From NCBI GenBank assembly GCA_016936355.1, contig JAFGYB010000055.1, positions 1 to 64,000 of the forward strand: a DNA stretch of 64,000 nucleotides, written 5' to 3'. The notes below the pieces were generated by a model. The model was not told where the DNA came from and searched no databases. It worked only from the letters and a program-made list of their open reading frames with translations. A program made the position numbers and the translations under genes. Numbering within the stretch: the stretch's first letter is position 1; each line of letters begins with the position of its first letter. This DNA is from Bacteroidales bacterium (GTDB taxonomy: Bacteria > Bacteroidota > Bacteroidia > Bacteroidales > F082). Of the stretch, positions 28,798 through 37,058 are shown one piece after another.

Positions 28798-30306
28798 GTG
28801 AAAAAAATAACCACAGCACTTATTTCTGTTTATCATAAAGAGGGTTTGCAGCCTGTTCTAGCGGCCCTGAAAAATTCAGGTGTTCGTATCTTTTCTACCG
28901 GAGGCACCTACGATTATATTCTTGAAAAAGGGTACGATGCTGAAACGGTTGAGTCCCTCACTTCCTATCCTTCCATTCTGGGAGGAAGAGTAAAGACATT
29001 GCACCCCAAAGTATTTGGTGGCATTCTGGCCAGGAGAGACGATACCGGCGATCGGGATACGCTGTTACAATACCAGATTCCTGAATTCGACCTGGTGATT
29101 GTAGACCTTTATCCTTTTGAAGAAACTGTTCGCAATACGGATGATGCCCATGCCATCATTGAAAAAATTGATATTGGAGGCATTGCATTGATTCGGGCTG
29201 CTGCCAAAAATTTTAAAGATGTGCTCATCGTTTCTGCTTCGGATCAGTATGATGAACTGGTTGATTTGCTGGGAAAAGGAGGAAGCACACTGGACGATCG
29301 TCGTGAATTTGCCGCCCGTGCATTTGATACCAGCTCACACTACGATACGGCCATTTTTAACTGGATGAATCCCGGAAAGGTGGAGTCTTTCAAACAGAGT
29401 ATTCGTCAGGCTGAGGTGTTGCGTTATGGTGAAAACCCACATCAAAAAGGCGTTTTTTACGGTCAATTGGATGAGATGTTTGAGCAATTGCACGGCAAGG
29501 CCATTTCGTATAACAACCTGCAGGATCTGGATGCCGCCATTGCATTAATCGATGAATTTGAAGACACGGCGTTTGCCATTTTGAAACACAACAACGCCTG
29601 TGGCCTGGCCGTCAGGGAGCACCTGGTGGATGCCTGGAAGGATGCCCTGGCAGGAGATCCGGTTTCTGCCTTTGGCGGAGTATTGATCACCAACAGGATA
29701 GTAAATAAGGAAACGGCCGATGAAATCAACAAGCTGTTTTTTGAAATTATTCTGGCTCCCGAATACGAAGAGGAAGCATTGACCGTTTTAAAACAGAAAA
29801 AAAACAGGATTATCCTGAAACGCAAAGATGGAAAAAGAAAGAATTATCAGTTCCGTACGGCGCTCAACGGCGTGTTGTGGCAGGATAATGATCTGGTTAC
29901 TGAAACGGCCGAGCAACTGGAAGCGAAAACACAACGGGTTCCCACCGCCGAACAAACGGATGATTTGTTGTTTGCCAATAAAATTGTGAAACACATCAAG
30001 TCCAATGCCATTGTGTTGGTGAAAGACAAACAATTGGTGGGGTTGGGTACCGGGCAAACTTCCCGGGTTGATGCGCTGAAACAAGCCATTGAAAAGGCAC
30101 GCAGTTTCAATCTGCCGCTGGAAAATTCGGTCATGGCATCCGATGCCTTTTTCCCGTTTTCCGATTCGGTGGAAATTGCCTACAAAGCCGGTGTTACTGC
30201 CGTGATTCAACCCGGTGGATCAGTTCGCGATGAAGATTCCATCCGTTTTTGTAATGAAAATAATGTGGCAATGGTATTTACCGGGGTGCGTCATTTTAAA
30301 CATTGA
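28798..30306 (+). CDS. purH: Bifunctional AICAR formyltransferase/IMP cyclohydrolase
   Basis: FSTGGTYDYILEKGYDAETVESLTSYPSILGGRVKTLHPKVFGGILARR; LRYGENPHQKGVFYG. GTG start preferred over TTG at 28792. Confidence 0.97.
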   Translation: MKKITTALISVYHKEGLQPVLAALKNSGVRIFSTGGTYDYILEKGYDAETVESLTSYPSILGGRVKTLHPKVFGGILARRDDTGDRDTLLQYQIPEFDLVIVDLYPFEETVRNTDDAHAIIEKIDIGGIALIRAAAKNFKDVLIVSASDQYDELVDLLGKGGSTLDDRREFAARAFDTSSHYDTAIFNWMNPGKVESFKQSIRQAEVLRYGENPHQKGVFYGQLDEMFEQLHGKAISYNNLQDLDAAIALIDEFEDTAFAILKHNNACGLAVREHLVDAWKDALAGDPVSAFGGVLITNRIVNKETADEINKLFFEIILAPEYEEEALTVLKQKKNRIILKRKDGKRKNYQFRTALNGVLWQDNDLVTETAEQLEAKTQRVPTAEQTDDLLFANKIVKHIKSNAIVLVKDKQLVGLGTGQTSRVDALKQAIEKARSFNLPLENSVMASDAFFPFSDSVEIAYKAGVTAVIQPGGSVRDEDSIRFCNENNVAMVFTGVRHFKH

Positions 30307-30307
30307 T

Positions 30308-30315
30308 TACCTTTG
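30308..30315 (+). promoter_or_regulatory. -7 element TACCTTTG for mreB
   Basis: Exact TAnnTTTG between purH and mreB. Confidence 0.5.
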
Positions 30316-30357
30316 CTGCTAATAATGAAGATCTAAAAAGAAAAATAAAAAAATAAA

Positions 30358-31380
30358 ATGGGCTTATTTTCATTTTTAACCAAAGAGATTGCCATTGACC
30401 TGGGCACCGCCAATGTACTCATCATACACGATGACAAAGTAGTGGTGGATGAACCCTCTATTGTGGCTGTCGAAAGAAATACGGGAAAAGTGATTGCCGT
30501 GGGCAAAAAGGCCATGATGATGCATGGTAAAACACACGATAACATCAAAACCATCCGCCCGCTCCGAGACGGTGTAATCGCTGATTTTCAGGCGGCAGAA
30601 GTGATGATTCGTGAAATGATCAAAATGATCGGTTTTAAAAATACCCTCTTTCCCCCCTCCCTGAAGATGGTAATCTGTATTCCTTCCGGGATTACCGAAG
30701 TGGAAGAGCGCGCGGTGAAAGATTCGGCCGAACAGGCCGGTGCCAAAGAAATCAGACTGATTCATGAACCCATGGCAGCTGCCATTGGTATCGGTATTGA
30801 TGTGCTGGAGCCTACCGGTAACATGATTATTGACATTGGTGGGGGTACCAGTGAGATTGCCGTTATTGCGTTGGGCGGAATCGTGAACAATACCTCCATC
30901 CGTATTGCCGGTGATGATTTGACCTACGATATTGAAGAATATATGCGGAAGCAACACAACATTACGATTGGCGAGCGTACCGCGGAAAGGATTAAGATCG
31001 AAGTTGGCTCGGCACTAACCGAACTGGAAAATCCGCCCGACGATTATGCCGTACATGGCCGTGATCTGCTGACCGGCATTCCCAAGGAAATCATGGTAAA
31101 TTACAAGGAAATTGCAGCAGCACTGGATAAATCCATTTCCAAGATTGAAGCTGCCGTATTGAATGCGCTGGAAAACACGCCGCCCGAACTTTCAGCTGAT
31201 ATCTACCGTACCGGTATATACCTGGCTGGTGGTGGTTCGTTGTTGCGCGGACTGGACAGAAGGATTCACCAGAAAACCAAACTTCCGGTTCATGTGGCTG
31301 AAGATCCGTTGCGTGCGGTGGCCCGGGGCACCGGAATTGCTCTGAAGAATTTTGAAGAATTTACGTTCCTTATCAAATAA
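30358..31380 (+). CDS. mreB: Rod shape-determining protein MreB
   Basis: EIAIDLGTANVLIIHDDKVVVDEPSIVAV; MIIDIGGGTSEIAVIALGGIV; LAGGGSLLRGLD. Confidence 0.97.
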   Translation: MGLFSFLTKEIAIDLGTANVLIIHDDKVVVDEPSIVAVERNTGKVIAVGKKAMMMHGKTHDNIKTIRPLRDGVIADFQAAEVMIREMIKMIGFKNTLFPPSLKMVICIPSGITEVEERAVKDSAEQAGAKEIRLIHEPMAAAIGIGIDVLEPTGNMIIDIGGGTSEIAVIALGGIVNNTSIRIAGDDLTYDIEEYMRKQHNITIGERTAERIKIEVGSALTELENPPDDYAVHGRDLLTGIPKEIMVNYKEIAAALDKSISKIEAAVLNALENTPPELSADIYRTGIYLAGGGSLLRGLDRRIHQKTKLPVHVAEDPLRAVARGTGIALKNFEEFTFLIK

Positions 31381-31397
31381 GTTGAAAGAAGGATGGC

Positions 31398-32216
31398 ATG
31401 CGGAACCTGCTCCTGTTTTTAATTAAGCATCAGTTTATATTTCTTTTCCTGATTCTGGAAATTGTTGCCTTGTTTCTGCTGTCGTATTCGTATTCTTATC
31501 AGCGGTCGCTCACCTTTAATGCAGCCAACGATCTGACGGGAAATGTACTGAAAACCTCAACCAATATATCCGATTATTTTTTGCTTTCGGAAGAAAACAA
31601 ACAACTTTTGGATGAAAATGCCCGTTTGCGGGACCGTTTACCCAATCTGAAGCAAGCCGTCGCTCCTGATTCCATCCTATATGTAGCTGACAGCATTTAC
31701 GATTATATTCCTGCTCATGTGATCCGGAACACCGTAAACCGGCACGATAATTTTATCATACTGGACAAAGGAAGGGATGAGGGCATTGAAAAGGAAATGG
31801 GCGTTCTGTCACCGCAGGGCGTAGCCGGAATTGTCATCGGAGTTTCCAGCCATTACAGTATTGCCATGTCGCTGCTTAACGAACATGCCAAGATCAGTGC
31901 CCGCATTAAAAAGGACAATCAGCTGGTGAATGTTATCTGGGACCAGGAAAATTCCCTTGAAGGTACAGTGGTGGATATTCCGTCGCATCTGGATTTGGAA
32001 CCGGGTGATACCGTGGTTACCAGTGGCAATTCATTTATTTTCCCTGCCGGTATAAACCTCGGGACCATTGTTTCCTACCACAAAAGCGAAAACCGGAGTT
32101 TGAACCGGGCCGTACTGAAGTTTTCAACGGATTTCAACAGTTTACATTATGTATACCTGGTGAGAAATCTGCGGAAAAAAGAACAGGAAAAACTATTGGA
32201 GGAGGCCGAACGATGA
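31398..32216 (+). CDS. mreC: Rod shape-determining protein MreC
   Basis: Position after mreB; N-terminal TM, coiled coil, GVLSPQGVAGIVIGVSSHYSIAMSLL. Confidence 0.93.
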   Translation: MRNLLLFLIKHQFIFLFLILEIVALFLLSYSYSYQRSLTFNAANDLTGNVLKTSTNISDYFLLSEENKQLLDENARLRDRLPNLKQAVAPDSILYVADSIYDYIPAHVIRNTVNRHDNFIILDKGRDEGIEKEMGVLSPQGVAGIVIGVSSHYSIAMSLLNEHAKISARIKKDNQLVNVIWDQENSLEGTVVDIPSHLDLEPGDTVVTSGNSFIFPAGINLGTIVSYHKSENRSLNRAVLKFSTDFNSLHYVYLVRNLRKKEQEKLLEEAER

Positions 32217-32737
32217 CAGGTGGGATCATAAAACAGGTAATTAGGTTTGGGTTACTCATACTGCTTCAGGTTTGGGTACTTGACAAGGTTTCGTTTGACG
32301 GTTTTGTCATCCCCTATGCCTACGTGATGTTTATCTTGTTGTTGCCTTTTGACATCAATAAAAGTCTGCTGCTGCTGCTGGCGTTTTTTACCGGGTTGGT
32401 GATGGACTTTTTCGGGAATACCCTGGGGCTTCATGCCGCATCGCTGGTATTGCTGGCTTTTGTTCGACCGGGTGTATTGCACTTTTATTTCCCCCGTCTC
32501 GAGACCCAAATCGGTGAAGAACCGGGTATCGTGAGGCTGGGGCTTTTTGGATTTATCAAGTATGCTTTCACGCTGATTTTGTTGTTTCAGACCGCGCTGG
32601 TTTTCCTGGAAGTCTTTTCCTTTCACCACTTTTTTTCGCTGTTGTGGGAGGCTGTATTGGGAGCCCTGGCTACAACATTTTCTGTGACGCTGCTGGAACT
32701 GCTTTTTGAACGTAGAAAAAGAAAGAAAGTAAGATAG
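32213..32737 (+). CDS. mreD: Rod shape-determining protein MreD
   Basis: Multi-TM; ATGA overlap with mreC. Confidence 0.85.
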   Translation: MTGGIIKQVIRFGLLILLQVWVLDKVSFDGFVIPYAYVMFILLLPFDINKSLLLLLAFFTGLVMDFFGNTLGLHAASLVLLAFVRPGVLHFYFPRLETQIGEEPGIVRLGLFGFIKYAFTLILLFQTALVFLEVFSFHHFFSLLWEAVLGALATTFSVTLLELLFERRKRKKVR

Positions 32738-32740
32738 CGC

Positions 32741-33211
32741 CTAATCACGCAAAGAGGCCACAAGTCGTTTGGGATTCAGAATCAAATCCGAAGCATCCAG
32801 AATAGTGTGACAGATCATATCTGCTGCTTGCAGTGACACTGTAGCCGCCCCTTCCTGCTGTATCACCAGAATTCCCAACGCAGCTTTTTCCAGCATCATC
32901 CGGTCATTCCTGCCATTGCCCAAAGCAATTACCTTTTCAGGTCCCAGCAGTTCGATGTATTTTAGTTTGGCTGTAGCTTGTTCTTTGCCTTGAAGAATAT
33001 TCAGCTGAACAGGGAGGCTGCTCAATTCCGCAGCAGCCTGACCAAATGTGTCGGCTGTAACGACGTGCAGGGTGAATTGCTTGGCAAGTTCCTGAAGCCG
33101 TTGACTCATCCCGTGGATTAGCTTCCCGTCGATGGCCAGTGTACCGTTGAAATCGAACACCAGGTGCTGAATAGTCAGCCTTTTAAAACCGGTTATGTCG
33201 ACAGACCACAT
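32741..33211 (-). CDS. HAD-family hydrolase, soluble P-type-ATPase-like group
   Basis: LVFDFNGTLAIDG, VIALGNGRNDRMMLEKAALGI. Confidence 0.85.
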   Translation of the reverse strand: MWSVDITGFKRLTIQHLVFDFNGTLAIDGKLIHGMSQRLQELAKQFTLHVVTADTFGQAAAELSSLPVQLNILQGKEQATAKLKYIELLGPEKVIALGNGRNDRMMLEKAALGILVIQQEGAATVSLQAADMICHTILDASDLILNPKRLVASLRD

Positions 33212-34542
33212 CAGTGTTTAAGAAAACGGATAATGTCGTTTCCGTTGGCAAAGATCAGCAGGGCAAGCAAAAGAACCATCCCGACAATCTGTGCATATTC
33301 GAGGAACTTATCGCTGGGTTTGCGGCGAGCCACAATTTCATAGGTCAGGAACAACACGTGCCCTCCGTCCAGCGCCGGAATAGGAAGAATATTCAGGATG
33401 GCCAGCATGATCGATAAAAAGGCCGTTAAACGCCAGAAACTTTCCCAGTGCCATTGGGCGGGGAAAATGCTGGCGATGGTTCCGAATCCACCCACATTTT
33501 CATAGGCTTTCACCTTGGGAGAGAAGATCAGGCGCAATTGTTTCAGGTAGTTGTCAATGCCCTGCCAGGTTCTGATAAATCCTGCGGGAATGGCTTCGAT
33601 GAAGCTATATTTTTTCTGATCCAGTGTAAAGAAGCCTTTCGGATCTTTTGCATAAACACCCAAAATACCTTCTTTCCCCAGTTGCAACGGAATCTGTAAC
33701 GTGTCGGCACCCCGTTTTACCATAACCGTGACTTTCTGGTTTTTGTACTGCAGGATGCTGTCGTGGAATTCAGTAAAATATCTGAGGTATTTCCCGTTGA
33801 ATCCCAGTATAGCGTCGTTGAGTTTTATACCGGCCTTTTCTGCTATGGAGTTTTTGGAAAAGGATCCGATAATAAATGGGAAACGCGGAGTTAGAAAATA
33901 CGATTCTTTCCTGACTTTCAGCATTTTGTTGAGGCTGCCCTGGGGAAAATGTACCGTGATCGTATCATGTTTGCGAATCACTTCGGCTGTATGGGCTTCG
34001 TTCAGAAGAATCTCCATGGGGATTTTATTGAAATTGGCTACCTGTTTACCGCCGATGGTTAAAATACGGTCGCCATTTCGGAAGCCCATTTCATAAGCCA
34101 TACTGTCCACACTTACGCCGTATTTATTCACCTGCTGCGTAGGCAAATATTCTTCGCCAAAATAGGTTAGTAGACCGATGTAGATAATGATGGCCAGAAC
34201 CACATTCATGGTGACCCCGCCCAGCATAATAATGAGCCGTTGCCAGGCCGGTTTGGACCGAAACTCCCAGGGCTGAGGCGGCTGTTTCATCTGCTCCTTG
34301 TCCATAGATTCGTCAATCATTCCCGAAATTTTCACATACCCTCCCAAAGGAAGCCAGCCCATACCGTATTCCGTGCCTTTGAATTTGAATTTAAAAAGGG
34401 AAAACCAGGGGTTGAAAAACAGGTAAAATTTCTCTACCCGTGTTTTGAAAATTTTGGCTGCAGCAAAGTGTCCAAACTCATGCACAATCACCAGGATGGA
34501 TAAGCTCAGGATTAACTGTAAGACTTTTATCAGGATAACCAT
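33211..34542 (-). CDS. rseP: RIP metalloprotease RseP (site-2 protease)
   Basis: VHEFGHFAAAKIF (HExxH), GWLPLGGYVKISG, two PDZ regions, LNILPIPALDGGHVLF. Confidence 0.95.
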   Translation of the reverse strand: MVILIKVLQLILSLSILVIVHEFGHFAAAKIFKTRVEKFYLFFNPWFSLFKFKFKGTEYGMGWLPLGGYVKISGMIDESMDKEQMKQPPQPWEFRSKPAWQRLIIMLGGVTMNVVLAIIIYIGLLTYFGEEYLPTQQVNKYGVSVDSMAYEMGFRNGDRILTIGGKQVANFNKIPMEILLNEAHTAEVIRKHDTITVHFPQGSLNKMLKVRKESYFLTPRFPFIIGSFSKNSIAEKAGIKLNDAILGFNGKYLRYFTEFHDSILQYKNQKVTVMVKRGADTLQIPLQLGKEGILGVYAKDPKGFFTLDQKKYSFIEAIPAGFIRTWQGIDNYLKQLRLIFSPKVKAYENVGGFGTIASIFPAQWHWESFWRLTAFLSIMLAILNILPIPALDGGHVLFLTYEIVARRKPSDKFLEYAQIVGMVLLLALLIFANGNDIIRFLKH

Positions 34543-34829
34543 ATTGTTAACGCGTCAATGATTCAATTTTATTCTGTTTCGCTTCGTATTCGGTTCCGAA
34601 ATATTTTCAATACCGGAACGCCGAAAAAAGGAAATAGTAACCCGCTCAGACAAAAAACGTTTAAAAAGATAACGTATTGAAAAACAATCTGTATTTGGGT
34701 TGCCTTTTTCTTTTTTCGGTAGTTTCAAAAGCAAGTGCAAGATTACGAATTTTTTTCATATCCCGGGGATGCATATCGCTTCGTAAATACCAAAAGATCA
34801 GCGGATCGGTTTTTTGGAAAAAAAAGAGA

Positions 34830-35723
34830 TTATTCGAAGTCAATGTAATGGGCCGGATTCACCGGACTACCGTTGTACCACAGTTCAAAATGGAGGTGCG
34901 GCCCCGAGCTGTCTTCTCCTGAATTACCCGCAATGGCAATGGGCTCACCGGCTTTTACCACATCGCCTTCCTGTTTCAGCAGGGTGGCACAATGCTTATA
35001 CACGGAGATCAGGTTTCCGGAATGCTGGATCATGATCACGTATCCGGTTTCCAGTGTCCAGGAGGAGGCTACAACGGTTCCGTCCAGCACCGATTTAATG
35101 GCTTCATTATGAGCCGCCACGATGTCAACACCGTAATGTTTTTCCAGTGGTGAAAATTTAGAGGTCAGAATCCCATTCATGGGAGTAAAAAAGTTTTGAT
35201 TTTGGATGAGCGCATTGCTGGAAAAGAGGCTGGCAGGCTCGGGATTAGGAAAATACAGATTAAATCGGGCCTGATTCTCAAATGCAGCCCTGAAACTGCT
35301 GTCCTGTTTTGAAATATGATCAGAAATAGTATCGTAATGCCTGGCCGGAACTGCGGGTTGAAGAGCTTGGTTTTTCGGCAATGTTTTATCCTCAATAATT
35401 CGTTTCAGATTAGCGAAATAGACATTCTTTTTCTGCACATCCTGCATCAGCGAATCAATGGTTTTGTTCATCTGGTACAGTTCGTTTCGCTGCTGTCCTT
35501 CCGGATAACCAGGGATATACATTTTCAGCGGAGTGTAGGCAATGACAAAAAAAGTCAGGAAAATAAAAATGATTCCCAAACTCAAAAGCATGATGATCAC
35601 ATGCATCCGGGTCAGCCGGAACGTGAATCGTTCTTCAAAAGTGGTCTCGTTGAGAAAAACCAGACGGTAAGTGGTACGGAGCTTCTGGTACCATTTCTTG
35701 TTATTCTTCTTTTTTTCAGCCAT
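34830..35723 (-). CDS. M23 family metallopeptidase
   Basis: HYGVDIVAAHNEAIKSVLDGTVV; GNSGEDSSGPHLHFELWYNGSPVNPAHYI. Confidence 0.93.
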   Translation of the reverse strand: MAEKKKNNKKWYQKLRTTYRLVFLNETTFEERFTFRLTRMHVIIMLLSLGIIFIFLTFFVIAYTPLKMYIPGYPEGQQRNELYQMNKTIDSLMQDVQKKNVYFANLKRIIEDKTLPKNQALQPAVPARHYDTISDHISKQDSSFRAAFENQARFNLYFPNPEPASLFSSNALIQNQNFFTPMNGILTSKFSPLEKHYGVDIVAAHNEAIKSVLDGTVVASSWTLETGYVIMIQHSGNLISVYKHCATLLKQEGDVVKAGEPIAIAGNSGEDSSGPHLHFELWYNGSPVNPAHYIDFE

Positions 35724-35742
35724 TTGCGTTCGTTAGTGATCG

Positions 35743-35750
35743 CAAAGGTA
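35743..35750 (-). promoter_or_regulatory. -7 element TACCTTTG for M23 peptidase gene
   Basis: CAAAGGTA on + strand, 20 nt from the ATG. Confidence 0.5.
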
Positions 35751-35889
35751 AGAATAAGTTTCTGGAGAAAGTTTGTTTTTCTTTGCAGACCAATTTCCTG
35801 TTGTATTTTGGGAATGATTAAATTCAACAACAAAAATTGTAACTTTTTCAAAGTTCTTGTACTAAATAATAAAACCCAAAAAAAAGATT

Positions 35890-36417
35890 GTGACCTTGAA
35901 CAAAGAAGAACAGTTTAACCTGATCATAGCAGAAAACAGTAGCCGGATCCAGCGGATTTGCAGTTATTACAATTCAGATAAGGAGGATCAGAAGGATATG
36001 GTTCAGGAAGTGCTGGTAAATATTTGGAAAAGCCTGGATAATTTCAGGGGAGAAGCGGCCATGAGCACATGGATTTACCGGATCGCCGTAAACACCTCAC
36101 TCAATTTCACAGGGAAAGCTTTCCGGCAAATGAAATTAATGGTGAATGCTGATATTGGTAACCTGAACATCATTGTTGATGATGAGGAAATAGGAAAGAA
36201 ACTTCGGCAGGAGGAAAATATGAAGCTTCTTCAAAATGAATTAAACCAGTTGTCGGTGATTGATAAGGCCCTGATGTCACTGGTTCTGGAAGGCCTCAGT
36301 ATGAAAGAGATTGCAGATATTATCGGAATCACAGAACCGAATGTAAAAGTCAAAATTCACCGGGTTAAATCACAGCTTAGAGTAAAACTGAAAGGAAGAA
36401 ACAATGAACACAAATAA
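35890..36417 (+). CDS. ECF-like sigma-70 family RNA polymerase sigma factor
   Basis: DKEDQKDMVQEVLVNIWKSLDNFRGEAAMSTWIYRIAVNTSLNF (region 2); LEGLSMKEIADIIGITEPNVKVKIHRVKSQLR (region 4); GTG start. Confidence 0.92.
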   Translation: MTLNKEEQFNLIIAENSSRIQRICSYYNSDKEDQKDMVQEVLVNIWKSLDNFRGEAAMSTWIYRIAVNTSLNFTGKAFRQMKLMVNADIGNLNIIVDDEEIGKKLRQEENMKLLQNELNQLSVIDKALMSLVLEGLSMKEIADIIGITEPNVKVKIHRVKSQLRVKLKGRNNEHK

Positions 36418-36940
36418 CAAACAGAAACTGTCGTTAGAACAATTATTGCGGAACCTGAAAGACGAAGACGCAAATCATGCCACGGTTATAAAACGGTTTC
36501 AGTATATCTATGTGGTCTTCTTCATTTTTTATGCCATCATAACAACGCTGGTCTATGTTTTTGAAAGAGATCTCAGGATGCTCCTGAGCGGGGTGAGCTT
36601 TATGAGTTCCTTCATCATCCTTGCCGTTCTTTTCAGAAAGTATTACAAGGAATACCGGTTTGTCGATTATTCATTGCCTACGTTGCTGCTGTTGAAACGC
36701 GCAGCATCCCGGTATCAGCTTTTTCAAACCAAAGCTTTGTGGCTGCTGGTAGCTTTTGGCTTTATGGACGTTGCTTTGACTTTGAATATGCAGCCCCGAG
36801 TATCGCCATGGATCGTTCAGATCATTATCTTGGCTACCCTTTTGGTGGCGCTTGTCATCGGAATAATCCGCTGGTGGTATAAATACAAACCACTCCTCGA
36901 CAATACGCGGCGTTTGATTTCCGAAATTGAAACGGATTAA
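36404..36940 (+). CDS. Multi-TM membrane protein coupled to sigma factor
   Basis: 14-nt overlap with the sigma factor gene; about four hydrophobic segments; no recognised anti-sigma domain. Confidence 0.8.
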   Translation: MNTNNKQKLSLEQLLRNLKDEDANHATVIKRFQYIYVVFFIFYAIITTLVYVFERDLRMLLSGVSFMSSFIILAVLFRKYYKEYRFVDYSLPTLLLLKRAASRYQLFQTKALWLLVAFGFMDVALTLNMQPRVSPWIVQIIILATLLVALVIGIIRWWYKYKPLLDNTRRLISEIETD

Positions 36941-36994
36941 CAGGGATTCCGGATAAAAAAGAAAAGGCTTACTGCTGCCGAGCTGATAATTCTT

Positions 36995-37002
36995 TAAATT
37001 TG
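36995..37002 (+). promoter_or_regulatory. -7 element TAAATTTG for porW/sprE-like gene
   Basis: Exact TAnnTTTG. Confidence 0.45.
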
Positions 37003-37058
37003 CTTTTCGACGAAAATAATTTGCTGGATTTTCAGTTTAATAATCAAAGAATTCTTTT

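Noticed and set aside
32369-32384. CTG microsatellite in mreD
   Set aside because: Short run encoding leucines in a TM helix; expected composition.
34555-34922. Small ORFs between rseP and M23 peptidase
   Set aside because: 60-80 aa, overlapping in several frames, no promoter box or homology-like motif; more likely promoter region of rseP.
35316-35918. 200-aa + strand ORF opposite the M23 peptidase
   Set aside because: Antisense shadow, runs into the sigma factor start; implausible composition.
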